From assembly GCF_011044975.1 (NCBI RefSeq), contig NZ_JAAKZV010000043.1:1-41298 (forward strand): DNA of 41,298 nt, read 5' to 3'. Positions within the stretch are counted from its first letter, which is position 1. Each line of letters opens with the position of its first letter. The notes under the pieces are model-generated. The model worked only from the letters and a program-made list of their open reading frames with translations. It had not been told where the DNA came from and searched no databases. Source of the stretch: Streptomyces coryli (GTDB lineage: Bacteria > Actinomycetota > Actinomycetes > Streptomycetales > Streptomycetaceae). Below, piece by piece: positions 8,271 through 16,693 of the stretch. The translations under genes were made by a program, and so were the position numbers.

Positions 8271-9581
8271 TCAGCCGAGGACGGTGCCCGTGGATGCGGC
8301 CGGCCGGCGGCGGCGTGAGAACGCACCGAGGTCGATGGTCTGGCCGGTGTGCTCGCAGGTGTGCGCGAGCGCACTGCGGTCGTGGTCGTGCCCGCCTTCG
8401 ACACCCTGGATCAGGGTGGTCATGAGGCGGCCCACCAGCGGGGCGTTCTTGAACTGATTGCCGCTGGTGCCGATGGCCACGTAGAAGCCGGCAAGTTCGG
8501 TTCGGTCGTATACGGGGGTCCAGTCGTCGGTCACGTCGTACACGCCTGCCACACCCCGGGGCTTGTTGGGAATGCGCAGGCCGGGCAGTCGGCGAGCCGC
8601 CCGCGTCACCTGCGTCCTGAACTGCGACACGGTCGGATGGGGGCTCCCGTCGTCCGGATCATCGAGCCATTCCAGCGGGTCGCACTCGGGTTCCGTGCCG
8701 CCGACGAGCAGGAACTCCCTGCCCTCCGGCCGTATATATGTGCCGAGGTCCATATCGGCCAGCACCGGTGCGTGCCCGTCGCCTGCGGCATCGTGGTATC
8801 CGGCGGGCGCCGCTACGTGGTGCACCTCCTGGCGAAGCGGCCGCAGACCGACGGTGAAGTCGCCGCCCACTTCGGCGAGCCGATTCAGCCGGCCCGACCA
8901 TGGGCCGGCCGCGTTGACGACCACCCCGGCGGACAGTTCGGTTCCCTCCTCGAGGCGCACCCCGCGCACGCGTCCACCGCGCCGCATTACCGCGGTGACC
9001 TCGGTCTTCCAGCGGAACGCGGCTCCGTGCCGCTGGGCGGCCGCAGCAAGGTTGCGCGCGGCGAGTTGCGGGTCGTCGACAAAGCCCCCGTCGGGTGTGT
9101 GGAGAGCACCGAGCCGAGCGGACGCGTCGGCGAAGAACTCGTCGTCATCCACGGGACGGGGCGGGAAATACCGGCCGGCGTCCACAGCGGGCAATCGCTC
9201 CGACAGCTCCTGCGCATTCCATTTCTCGTACGGGACACCGGCCTTGTCGAAGTGGCGCGTGAACAGGCTGCAGGGTGCGAAGTCCACGTCCAGCAGGGTG
9301 ACGCCGCAGCGGTTGAACGCTGCGAGGGGTTCACCGGCGGGTGCTTGAAGATGGTGGCGCCATGCTTCCCAGCAGTGACGGGACTCCCACGCGGCATTGA
9401 CGCCCGCGATCGTGGGATACGTAAAGCGGACCACGGCGCTCGAGGCGCTGGTGGAGCCGTTGCCCGCGCCGCCGAACTTGTCGACCACGACCACCCGCAG
9501 ACCGCTCCGCGCCAGTTCGAGCGCGATGGAGCATCCGATGACCCCGGCCCCGACGACGACTACATCTGTGCTCTCAGCCAT
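8271..9581 (-). CDS. FAD-dependent amino-acid/sarcosine oxidase-like (DAO family)
   Basis: About 436 residues from ATG 9579-9581; an in-frame GTG 12 bases upstream is possible, and neither has a strong ribosome binding site. The N-terminal dinucleotide-binding motif DVVVVGAGVIGCSIALELA and VVVVDKFGGAGNGSTSASSA are typical of the DAO family, as are VVVNAAGPWSGRLNRLAEV in the middle and a C-terminal GVAGVYDVTDDWTPVYDRT with GFYVAIGTSGNQFKNAP. Such enzymes oxidise amines (glycine, sarcosine, D-amino acids) to imines. A TetR gene lies 118 bp upstream on the same strand and may be co-transcribed. With the divergent hydrolases it suggests an amine or amide catabolic locus. Confidence 0.92.
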   Translation of the reverse strand: MAESTDVVVVGAGVIGCSIALELARSGLRVVVVDKFGGAGNGSTSASSAVVRFTYPTIAGVNAAWESRHCWEAWRHHLQAPAGEPLAAFNRCGVTLLDVDFAPCSLFTRHFDKAGVPYEKWNAQELSERLPAVDAGRYFPPRPVDDDEFFADASARLGALHTPDGGFVDDPQLAARNLAAAAQRHGAAFRWKTEVTAVMRRGGRVRGVRLEEGTELSAGVVVNAAGPWSGRLNRLAEVGGDFTVGLRPLRQEVHHVAAPAGYHDAAGDGHAPVLADMDLGTYIRPEGREFLLVGGTEPECDPLEWLDDPDDGSPHPTVSQFRTQVTRAARRLPGLRIPNKPRGVAGVYDVTDDWTPVYDRTELAGFYVAIGTSGNQFKNAPLVGRLMTTLIQGVEGGHDHDRSALAHTCEHTGQTIDLGAFSRRRRPAASTGTVLG

Positions 9582-9699
9582 GTTCCAACCCACGTTCTTT
9601 CTCGCCGGATCAGACGGTTCCTGCGGCGGCGCGGCGGGTCGCCACTCCGCCGTTGTCGCGCATGTGCGCCGATGCTCAGCGGTGAGGACCGAAGGCCGC

Positions 9700-10296
9700 T
9701 CAACGTTCCCGACGTGATCGTGGAGCGGGTCGGCCCTTGCTCATGCGCAAGATCAAGGTGACCGCGTCCTCCGAGCGGGTTCCCGGAGTGAGGACTTCCT
9801 GCAGGAGAAGGCCGCGAATCGCGGCAACGGTGACGGTGGCCACCTCCCGCGCTTCCTTCGCGTCGAGCCCTTCGCGTTCCGCGAGTGAGGACAGCATCAC
9901 GGTCAGGTCGTCGATCGACTCCACGAACTCACGGAAGTCCTCGGGGGCGTACGCGGCCAGTCCGGCGACGTAGAAGAAGCCGCGGGCGCGCGACAGCTGC
10001 TCCGGCCGGGTGTAGGTACGCCAGATCGCCCCGACGAAATCGTCGAAGGTGCCCTGCTGGGCGGCCTCCAAGAGTGCCTCGTTGTCGCGGGATCGCTGGG
10101 TCGTGAGCATGGCGGCCAGGACCCCCGGGAGCGACCCGAAGTGGTAGCGCAGCAGGGCGTGGCTGCTCTCGATTCGGGCGGCGATCTCACGGAGCGACAT
10201 CTCCGGCGGGGGAAGGGCCTCGCCGAAGGCGTCGAGGAGTCGTGCCAGGAGTCGTTCGCGCGCGCTGCCGTTGCGTTGCGAGGTTGACAGGATCAC
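9700..10296 (-). CDS. TetR-family transcriptional regulator
   Basis: 198 residues. The N-terminal helix-turn-helix is visible as MSLREIAARIESSHALLRYHF, followed by GSLPGVLAAML, typical of TetR proteins; the remaining helical C-terminal domain is a variable ligand-binding part. The start used is GTG at 10294-10296, which has a GGGAG too close by, so the exact start is uncertain. Only 52 bp separate it from the divergent amidohydrolase at 10349, the classical layout for a TetR repressor of the neighbouring operon. The gap holds no perfect long dyad that I can see. Ligand unknown, probably a substrate of the locus. Confidence 0.88.
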   Translation of the reverse strand: MILSTSQRNGSARERLLARLLDAFGEALPPPEMSLREIAARIESSHALLRYHFGSLPGVLAAMLTTQRSRDNEALLEAAQQGTFDDFVGAIWRTYTRPEQLSRARGFFYVAGLAAYAPEDFREFVESIDDLTVMLSSLAEREGLDAKEAREVATVTVAAIRGLLLQEVLTPGTRSEDAVTLILRMSKGRPAPRSRRER

Positions 10297-10348
10297 TCCC
10301 GCAGTTTATCCATTGGAAAAGATGGTTCGCAACGGCGGAGGAACGACG

Positions 10349-11434
10349 ATGGGACCTGCTCATGTGGTGGGCGCGACGGTCATCGACGGATCGGGGCGCG
10401 AACCCGGCAACCTCGACGTCACGATCGAGAACGGCCGCATCACCGGGCTCGGTGCCGCCGGCGCGTACGGCGAGCGTCTCGATGCGGAGGGACTGACGAT
10501 GACGCCGGGCTTGATCGACGCCCACGTCCACCTGGGCGTGTCCAGCCCGATCCAGCCGCACTTCTCGTTTCAGATCAGCGCCGCCGAGATCGCGGCGGAC
10601 ATATTCGCCACGGCCGGCGCGACGCTCGACGCCGGTTTCACCACGGTTCGCGACACCGGCGGGATCGACGGCGGTGTCGTCACCGCGATCGCGAAGGGCA
10701 AGGTCAGAGGGCCGCGCGTGTTGTCGTGCGGACCTGTTCAGTGCCAGATCGGCGGGCACGGCTACTACGGAGCCGCATGGGAACCCACCGAGCTGTGGAG
10801 CAGCCACCACATTCCGGGCCTGTGCGCCCTGTCGATGATGGCGGGCAACGCGGACGAGCTGCGGCACAACGTCCGCGAAGCCTTCCGTCGCGGCGCCTCC
10901 TTTCTGAAGCTCTGCGTGACCGGCGGAGTGGTGGGCGCACATGATCAACTGACCGACACCCAGTTCACCGTCGAAGAGATTGCTGTGGCGTTTCAAGAAG
11001 CCGCGGCACGGAACACCTATGTGACAGTCCACGCCCACAACAACGAGGGCATACGCAATGCGATCGAGGCCGGGGCCCGCTGTGTCGAGCACGGCACCAG
11101 CCTCGACGAATCCACCGCGACCCTGATGGCCGCCCGCGAGGTTGCCCTCGTGCCCACGTTCGCTGTCGTCGAGCAACTGCTGCACGACACCGCCGGAGCC
11201 GGTCTCGCCGAATCGATCCGCGACCGGGCCAAGGGCGTACGCGAGCAGATGACCAAGGCGCTCGCTGCCGCCAAGCACGCCGGAGTGCGGATCGGGCTGG
11301 GTTCCGATCTCATCGGCCCGGACCAGGACCGGCGCGGCAGAGAACTCAGCCTGCGTGCAGCCCTCGAGACGCCGATGGAAGCGCTCGTGGCAGCGACCCG
11401 GACCAACGCCGAGATCCTCGGCCTGTCCGGCTAG
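10349..11434 (+). CDS. Metal-dependent amidohydrolase (imidazolonepropionase/prolidase-like), ends at premature TAG
   Basis: Start ATG 10349 with GGAGGA at good spacing. All active-site elements of the amidohydrolase superfamily are present: DAHVHLG (HxH), the carboxylated-Lys region FLKLCVTGG, VHAHN and CVEHGT (metal-binding His residues), and GLGSDL (catalytic Asp). The frame ends at TAG 11432-11434, yet the same frame continues without break for 47 codons of matching C-terminal sequence (TPGAQADLVLWNGNPLEDP) to a stop that overlaps the next start. The gene therefore carries a single nonsense codon. The lost part completes the small beta-sandwich that closes the barrel, so activity may be reduced. 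The substrate is a cyclic or acyl amide, unspecified. Confidence 0.88.
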   Translation: MGPAHVVGATVIDGSGREPGNLDVTIENGRITGLGAAGAYGERLDAEGLTMTPGLIDAHVHLGVSSPIQPHFSFQISAAEIAADIFATAGATLDAGFTTVRDTGGIDGGVVTAIAKGKVRGPRVLSCGPVQCQIGGHGYYGAAWEPTELWSSHHIPGLCALSMMAGNADELRHNVREAFRRGASFLKLCVTGGVVGAHDQLTDTQFTVEEIAVAFQEAAARNTYVTVHAHNNEGIRNAIEAGARCVEHGTSLDESTATLMAAREVALVPTFAVVEQLLHDTAGAGLAESIRDRAKGVREQMTKALAAAKHAGVRIGLGSDLIGPDQDRRGRELSLRAALETPMEALVAATRTNAEILGLSG

Positions 11435-11575
11435 GTGGGTGTCATCACTCCCGGCGCGCAGGCAGACCTCGTCCTGTGGAACGGCAACCCGCTCGAAGAC
11501 CCAGAACTGTTCTCCGGCCCCACCAACGCCGTCCTCGTCATCCAGGCCGGCGAAATCGTAAAGGACCTCAGATGA
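11435..11575 (+). pseudogene. In-frame C-terminal tail of the amidohydrolase after the TAG
   Basis: Reading on from the TAG in the same frame gives VGVITPGAQADLVLWNGNPL, then EDPELFSGPTNAVLVIQAGE and a TGA at 11573-11575. This is the standard C-terminal end of amidohydrolases (G-x-I-x-P-G-x-x-A-D-L-V, then V-x-x-G). The stop overlaps the esterase ATG as ATGA. Its preservation shows that the nonsense change is recent or is a sequence error. A restart at the GTG right after TAG is conceivable but would give a useless fragment. Confidence 0.8.
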
Positions 11576-12426
11576 GCACCATGTGGCAGGGCTGCCTCCC
11601 CCACACCGACTATTTCGAGATGCGCTCCAGCGGTGGGCACGACTACGGCGTCTGGGTCACCACGCCACCGAACTACGACCCTGCCACGGCGCCGGCGCCT
11701 GTCGTGTACGTGCTCGACGGCAACTGGGCCCTGGGCTTGACCGCCCCACTCATCATCACGCAACTGGACCCCATGCAGTCGATTCAGCCCTACATCCAAG
11801 TCAGCGTGGGTTACGCGGGCGAGGAAGCAGAGCAGTGGGAGCGGTTGCGCAACCGCGACCTCGTACCCCCCGGCGAACCCATCGCGAAGGAGTACATCGA
11901 TGCGGTGGAGATGGCGATCGAAACGGGCAAGATGACGCGCGGGCAAGCCGACGGCTACCTCGCCGAATTGAGCGACAGCCGCGCGGATTTGTTCCTGAAC
12001 TTTCTTACCGACGACCTGCATCCGCGGATCGAACGCGACTGCGGCACGGCCCGGACCGGTCACGGCCTCTTCGGCTACTCCTACGGCGGACTCTTCAGTC
12101 TCTACGCCTGGCTCACCAACAGCACCTTCTTCGAGAGCATCGGCGCGGGCAGCCCCGGCATCGTCAATACGGACAGTCAGGTCTTCGCTCGTCTTGAAGC
12201 ACTGGGCGACACCCTGCCTGACGCCAAGCTCCACGTGACCTTCAACGAGCGAGAGATCCTCGGCGACCTGGCGGTCTACCAGAATCTCGCGAAGAACGCG
12301 GCCTCGTTCCTTCACCGTCTCACCTCGCGCAACGGATCCGTCACCAGCGCACTCATGCACGAAACGCATGTGACCGGCCTACAGGCATCGTTCCTCAGCT
12401 ACCTCAGGACCTGCCGTGCCCAGTGA
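11572..12426 (+). CDS. Alpha/beta-hydrolase esterase (putative esterase/IroE-like)
   Basis: 284 residues from ATG 11572, which overlaps the original stop of the amidohydrolase. VVYVLDGNWALG near residue 45 is the oxyanion-hole strand of putative-esterase (Fes/IroE, esterase D-like) proteins, and GYSYGGLFSLYAW near residue 165 is the nucleophile elbow GxSxG with its catalytic Ser. SALMHETHVTG near the C-terminus offers the catalytic His. No signal peptide is seen, so it is cytosolic. A helical insertion (residues 95-150) forms a lid. It probably cleaves an ester bond in the compound processed by the neighbouring amidohydrolase and oxidases; the substrate is unknown. Confidence 0.85.
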   Translation: MSTMWQGCLPHTDYFEMRSSGGHDYGVWVTTPPNYDPATAPAPVVYVLDGNWALGLTAPLIITQLDPMQSIQPYIQVSVGYAGEEAEQWERLRNRDLVPPGEPIAKEYIDAVEMAIETGKMTRGQADGYLAELSDSRADLFLNFLTDDLHPRIERDCGTARTGHGLFGYSYGGLFSLYAWLTNSTFFESIGAGSPGIVNTDSQVFARLEALGDTLPDAKLHVTFNEREILGDLAVYQNLAKNAASFLHRLTSRNGSVTSALMHETHVTGLQASFLSYLRTCRAQ

Positions 12427-12486
12427 GCCTGGACGCCGTAGCTCTCCTTCCGCCCAATGTGAGTCGGCTTCTCTGGAGGTGCTCGG

Positions 12487-13902
12487 GTGGCCGAGCGTGA
12501 CATCGTCAGCACGACGCCCCCTGCCGTGGGCATCGCCGAAGTACTCAGGCGACGGCTGCCCGCCGGCCGGGTGGTAACTGATCCGGACATCGTCGCCGGT
12601 CTCTCCCACGACCAGGCGGTGTGGGCGCCGGTTGGCCGAGCGGTGGCCGTCGTGCGCGCCAAGAGCACCGCCGAGGTCCAGATCGTTGTTCGTGCGTGCC
12701 TGGAGCAAGGAGTCCCGCTGGTTGCACGCGGCGCCGGTACTGGGCTGTCGGGAGGCGCCAATGCCGTCGAAGGAGGCGTGATCCTCGCGCTGGACGGTAT
12801 GGATCGGGTGCTGGAGGTCGACGAGCTGGAGCGCCTCGCCGTCGTGCAGCCCGGTGTGGTGAACGACGACCTGCGCGCCCATGTAGCGGCGCTCGACCTG
12901 TGGTACCCGCCTGACCCCGCTAGTTCGCCCTGGTCGACGATCGGAGGAAATGTCGCGACGAACGCCGGCGGGGTGTGCTGCGTCAAGTACGGCGTCACTC
13001 GCGACTATGTCCTCGCTTTGGAGGTCGTGACCGGCACGGGCGAGGTGGTCCGGCTCGGGCGCCGTACGTCGAAGGGGGTCGCCGGCTATGACCTTGTGGG
13101 CCTCATGGTGGGTGCCGAGGGCACTCTTGGTGTCGTCACCGAGATCACGGTCCGGCTGCGACCCCTGCCGCCGGTCGGCGTGACCGCCGTTGGCTACTTC
13201 GACAGCGTCGGGCAGGCCGGTGACGCGGTGCGTGCGACGGCTGCCGCCGGGCTACGGCCGGCCGCGCTGGAACTCGTCGACCGGCACTGTCTGCGCGCGG
13301 TCGACGCCTGGAAGAACATGGGCCTCTCCGCCGAGGCGGACGTGGTCCTCCTGGCCCGTTTCGACGATGAGGGCCGCGCCGCCGAGGAGGGCGCCCGCCG
13401 GATCGTCGACTGCTTCCGCGGGGCCGGCTCGACGTGGGCGGACCGGTCGGAGACAGCGGAAGAGGCCGAGATGCTCTTCGCGGCCCGCCGGCTGGCCTTC
13501 CCCGCGCTCGAACGGCTGGGGCCGGTACTTACGGAGGACGTCTGTGTGCCCATCGGGGCGGTGGCGGAGATGCTGGCCCGCATCGACCGGACCGCGGAGA
13601 AACACCGGATCACCATCGCCAACATCGCGCACGTCGGCGACGGCAACCTGCATCCGCTGCTGGTGACGGAACACGGTGACGCGGCGGCTCAGGTCCGGGC
13701 CCGTGCGGCGTTCGACGACATCATCGCGGACGCCCTTGACCTGGGTGGCACGGTGACCGGTGAGCACGGTGTGGGACTGCTCAAGCGGCCCGGCCTAACC
13801 CGTGAACTCGCCCCGGCCGTCCTGGAGATGCATCGCGAGGTGAAGCGTGCTCTCGATCCGGCCGGGATTCTCAACCCCGGCAAAGTTTTTGGGCCTGCAT
13901 GA
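12487..13902 (+). CDS. FAD-linked oxidase, GlcD / D-lactate dehydrogenase type
   Basis: 471 residues from GTG 12487 with GGAGG upstream. The N-terminal FAD-binding PCMH domain shows VARGAGTGLSGGANAVEGGV and IGGNVATNAGGVCCVKYG; VGAEGTLGVVTEITVRLRP closes it. The C-terminal FAD-oxidase domain carries the metal/substrate motifs IAHVGDGNLHP and GTVTGEHGVG. This matches glycolate oxidase subunit GlcD and D-2-hydroxyacid dehydrogenases, which oxidise a 2-hydroxyacid to the 2-ketoacid. It is the last gene of the amidohydrolase-esterase run (60 bp after the esterase) and may dispose of a hydroxyacid released by the esterase. Length is normal. Confidence 0.93.
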   Translation: MAERDIVSTTPPAVGIAEVLRRRLPAGRVVTDPDIVAGLSHDQAVWAPVGRAVAVVRAKSTAEVQIVVRACLEQGVPLVARGAGTGLSGGANAVEGGVILALDGMDRVLEVDELERLAVVQPGVVNDDLRAHVAALDLWYPPDPASSPWSTIGGNVATNAGGVCCVKYGVTRDYVLALEVVTGTGEVVRLGRRTSKGVAGYDLVGLMVGAEGTLGVVTEITVRLRPLPPVGVTAVGYFDSVGQAGDAVRATAAAGLRPAALELVDRHCLRAVDAWKNMGLSAEADVVLLARFDDEGRAAEEGARRIVDCFRGAGSTWADRSETAEEAEMLFAARRLAFPALERLGPVLTEDVCVPIGAVAEMLARIDRTAEKHRITIANIAHVGDGNLHPLLVTEHGDAAAQVRARAAFDDIIADALDLGGTVTGEHGVGLLKRPGLTRELAPAVLEMHREVKRALDPAGILNPGKVFGPA

Positions 13903-14027
13903 TCCGTTGGCCAAGTACGGGCTCCAGCTTCAGGGCCATCGCATGGGGCCAGTCTGCGGTTGCAAAGCCAGGATCTCCCAATCGCCATGTCGACGGCGAC
14001 CACCGCCCTGCCAATTGAGATGTCGTC

Positions 14028-14111
14028 TCGGGCTGTCTCGCGCACCACCAGACGCGGCGTGAAGAGCACAGCGTCCTGCCGCAGCCGGGCCAGGAGGAGG
14101 CCGAACTGCTG
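14028..14111 (-). pseudogene. Possible LacI-family regulator C-terminal remnant
   Basis: One minus frame reads QQFGLLLARLRQDAVLFTPR and then LVVRETA, which matches the last helix and strand of LacI/PurR regulators (the usual pattern is LLLxRL...PxLVVRxS). Nothing else of the protein is visible on either side. Sequence continues open beyond the match without family resemblance. Weak, by-eye evidence. Confidence 0.3.
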
Positions 14112-14141
14112 ACCACTTCGCCGCTGTGGATGGCAGATCGA

Positions 14142-14474
14142 TCAGACGAAGCGGGGGAAGAGGATAAGGGCGTTGTCGTGTTCGACGCCGCGGAGCTGTT
14201 CGCTGGTGAGGTCCTCGAAGGAAGTGAGGTTGTCGCTCCCGGCGAGCGCGGTTTTGTAGTACAGGCCCCGCAGCACCGTCGCCACGTGCTCGGGGTCGAT
14301 CTCCGCGTCCTCGGGATCGCGTCCCATGACGGTGTGCTCGCCGATCCGCCAGGCCAGGGTGGGCAGATGCTCCGGCGGCAGTCCACCGTTCTCCGCCCGC
14401 CACCGGTACCCGGTCTTGCGGCCGATGTACTCCGCCTCGATCTCCAGCCGCCGCTTACGACCTCGTCTCGCCAT
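14142..14474 (-). CDS. Small fusion: IS30-type transposase N-terminus joined to an unknown domain
   Basis: 110 residues from ATG 14472-14474. Residues 1-35 (RRGRKRRLEIEAEY, then IGRKTGYRWRAENGGLPP) are the N-terminus of actinobacterial IS30 transposases, but the stretch of roughly 18 residues that normally lies between EAEY and IGRKTGYRW is deleted in frame. From about residue 40 the IS30 sequence gives way to LAWRIGEHTVMGRDPEDAEI, later HVATVLRGLYYKTALAGSDN and a C-terminus NALILFPRFV, which I do not recognise. Third positions are GC-rich throughout, so the fused frame may be expressed. A DNA-binding small protein or a decaying remnant are both possible. Confidence 0.6.
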   Translation of the reverse strand: MARRGRKRRLEIEAEYIGRKTGYRWRAENGGLPPEHLPTLAWRIGEHTVMGRDPEDAEIDPEHVATVLRGLYYKTALAGSDNLTSFEDLTSEQLRGVEHDNALILFPRFV

Positions 14475-14654
14475 CACACACCCCATCATGATCAAGGAGT
14501 GTTGCGACAAGCCTTAGAACCCAAGGTCCGGTTTGGGAGCCGGTAGCGAGCCTTCGGTGCCTGGAATGTCAGTGAGTTTTGAGGCCACCCCGAGCGGACG
14601 GAAGCCGAGAGATTTGAGCGGATCGCCGCCGCGGGGCCTGCCAGACTGCTCCGC

Positions 14655-15173
14655 ATGGATGTTCGTCTCGAGCCCTGGTCGGAGCCTGCGCTCGCCCTCC
14701 TCCGGAGGATCAACACCCCGGAGATGCGCCGTCACGTCGGCGGAACGGAATCCGAAGGCGAGCTGCTTGCCCGTCACCGCCGCTACCTCGCCATGCCTGC
14801 GGATGGCGCCGGCTGCATGTTTGCCGTGCTGCTCGGCGACGAGATGGTCGGCAGCATCGCTTATCACCAGCGCGACTGGCAGGGCGATCGGATCTACGAA
14901 ACGGGCTGGAACGTCCTGCCGTCCCACCAGGGCAAGGGCATCGCTGCAGCCGCCGGCACCGCCCTGATCGACATCGTGCGTGAAGAGGCAAGGACGCCCG
15001 GTGCCCCGTGCGGCCTGCACGCGTTCCCCTCGGTAGACAACGCGCCGTCGAATGCCCTGTGCCGCCGCCTCGGGTTCAGCCTCGTAGGCACCTGCGATTT
15101 CGAGTACCCGCGTGGCAGCGGCATCTTGATGCGCAGCAATGACTGGCGCCTCAAGGTTGGCGCTGGCCCCTGA
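14655..15173 (+). CDS. GNAT-family N-acetyltransferase
   Basis: 172 residues starting MDVRLEPWSEPALALL. The acetyl-CoA-binding motif A is seen as GWNVLPSHQGKGIAAAAG (Q/RxxGxG/A) near residue 85, preceded by strand beta-4, and followed by FPSVDNAPSNALCRRLGF, the Asn/helix motif B of RimJ/RimL-like GNATs. It transfers an acetyl group from acetyl-CoA to an amine; partner unknown. The ATG at 14655 has no clear ribosome binding site. It stands alone among remnants, with no operon partner. Confidence 0.9.
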   Translation: MDVRLEPWSEPALALLRRINTPEMRRHVGGTESEGELLARHRRYLAMPADGAGCMFAVLLGDEMVGSIAYHQRDWQGDRIYETGWNVLPSHQGKGIAAAAGTALIDIVREEARTPGAPCGLHAFPSVDNAPSNALCRRLGFSLVGTCDFEYPRGSGILMRSNDWRLKVGAGP

Positions 15174-15196
15174 CCGGGCCAGGACCGCGAAGTGGC

Positions 15197-15289
15197 CTAC
15201 CCGCCGAGCGAGTTGCCGGTGCACGGCTCGCCGTTCTTCGCCCGGCACTTGAAGCACCGGCCGCGCCGCCGGAGGGCCATGCAGCGCAC
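15197..15289 (-). pseudogene. C-terminal fragment with Cys-rich (Zn-ribbon-like) motif
   Basis: Thirty codons with nearly all G/C third positions end in GRCFKCRAKNGEPCTGN and a TAG. The CxxC-x6-C spacing suggests half of a small zinc site. The coding-like composition extends upstream for some 60 bases without a clear start (GTG at 15287-15289 is used here). The rest of 15174-15975 shows no gene I can support: frames on both strands are short and lack family resemblance. Confidence 0.3.
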
Positions 15290-15975
15290 AGTGGCCGCCC
15301 CTGGGTGCGGTCGCTTGGGGGCGCCGTCCTTCTCGCCCTGACCGCCGCGGCGGCGTAGGCGCGGATGGCCCACCGGCGAGTCCGGGACGTGAGGTCGTCG
15401 ATGCGGGGGAGGGGGCTTAGGTGTCCATCGGCCGGCAGACAGCGGAACAAGCCATGTCCGGATGGGCGGAGCGCGTGTGAGGTAGGAGGGGGGCGGTGCG
15501 CCGACCAGGCCTTCGGCGGGGCGTCGAACCCCACGGCGCCTTGAGGGCGTGATCCGAGTGCCGGTCGAGGACGACCCGACAGCCTGAGGTGCGCCAACCG
15601 CCCCGGGCCCTACTGCGTGATCTGTCGCGTCGGATGGCCGAGAGGCTGCTTGCGCAGCCGCGAGGGTTGATCTTGCCCTTGTGTGGCCGGGGCCGGAGGG
15701 CTGTACTGGTAGCCGACGCCCCCGGAGAAGCCGCTGAGCGCAAACCCGGGCGCCTGTGATCGCCAGCTTCCGGCCCATTCGCCTCGCTGTCTACAGCACC
15801 ACGGCACCGCCGAAACGCCGAGACGACCCCGTCGCTTCACCTCGCCGACACCAGCCGTACGAACCTGACCTGCCACTTCGAGGTCCCAAGGCAACCGATC
15901 GCCGCCTGTGCGCCGGGTGCCTTGGCCCTGCGCGGCCACACCACGGATGTCCACGCCACGGATGAAGGGGACGGC

Positions 15976-16515
15976 ATGGCCCACGACCCGCTGCTGCAAC
16001 CCGAATGCTGGCTGCTCTTCGCCCTCGCATGGCCGGAGGCCACGCGTGCCGCCACCGGCACGTGGGCCGTCGCCCTGGTCCCCGCGGTGGTCCCGCGCCG
16101 GATCGTCAGCCGCGGTGCCGGCGTCGCCCTGGACCTGGCCCAAGCCGCCGCCCGCGCCCCGGGGTCAAGCAGGGCCGTGTTCCTCTCCGACATCACGCTC
16201 TGGCTCAACAGCGAAGGCAAGACCTGGAGCGACCTGGGAATCGACCACCACGCAGTTACGCACGAACTCGCCCGGGCCCGCGTCCCGTTGCTGCGCCTCA
16301 CCCTGACCCGCACCACCTACGCGCTCATGTGCGATGCCGGTCGCGGCGGACGGCGCCAGCGCCACCCCGGCGGCCGCACCAGGCGTGTCACCGCGAACAA
16401 CGCCACCGCACGACAGCGCCGGCAGGCGCACACCCACCTCGCCCGCCTCCTGGCCGCTCACTGGCCGACCTACATCCAAGACGTGATCGACCGCGGCATG
16501 CTCCGGGCAGCGTAG
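15976..16515 (+). CDS. Hypothetical protein
   Basis: 179 residues from ATG 15976, chosen because AAGGGGA precedes it at good spacing; an ATG at 15922 is also in frame. The sequence begins MAHDPLLQPECWLLFALAWP, has an Ala-rich helical middle with FLSDITLWLNSEGKTWSDLG, a segment RVPLLRLTLTRTTYALM, and a basic linker (RGGRRQRHPGGRTRR) before a C-terminal helix LARLLAAHWPTYIQDVIDRG. Third positions are strongly GC-rich, so it is a real gene. No family is recognised, no membrane segment or signal peptide. The basic linker hints at nucleic-acid contact. Confidence 0.7.
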   Translation: MAHDPLLQPECWLLFALAWPEATRAATGTWAVALVPAVVPRRIVSRGAGVALDLAQAAARAPGSSRAVFLSDITLWLNSEGKTWSDLGIDHHAVTHELARARVPLLRLTLTRTTYALMCDAGRGGRRQRHPGGRTRRVTANNATARQRRQAHTHLARLLAAHWPTYIQDVIDRGMLRAA

Positions 16516-16693
16516 GCCGCGCTCACTGAACCTGGTTGCTGCTCACGCCAACTGACCAGAACCGAGCAGCACTCGCTACAGCTGATAAACCGCACCCTCC
16601 GGCGAGGACCCTGCCGTGTGCTGGTCATTCGTCCTGAAACTGCCTGGCTTTGTTCGCGAGCTCCGAGCGCAGGCACACATTCCGTGAGGACGA

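Noticed and set aside
8349-9761. 470-codon plus-strand frame opposite the flavin oxidoreductase
   Set aside because: Antisense shadow of a gene with clear DAO motifs.
10297-10348. TetR operator in the short divergent gap
   Set aside because: Only 4-bp arms (CCAT/ATGG) can be found; position is suggestive but the sequence does not support a defined site.
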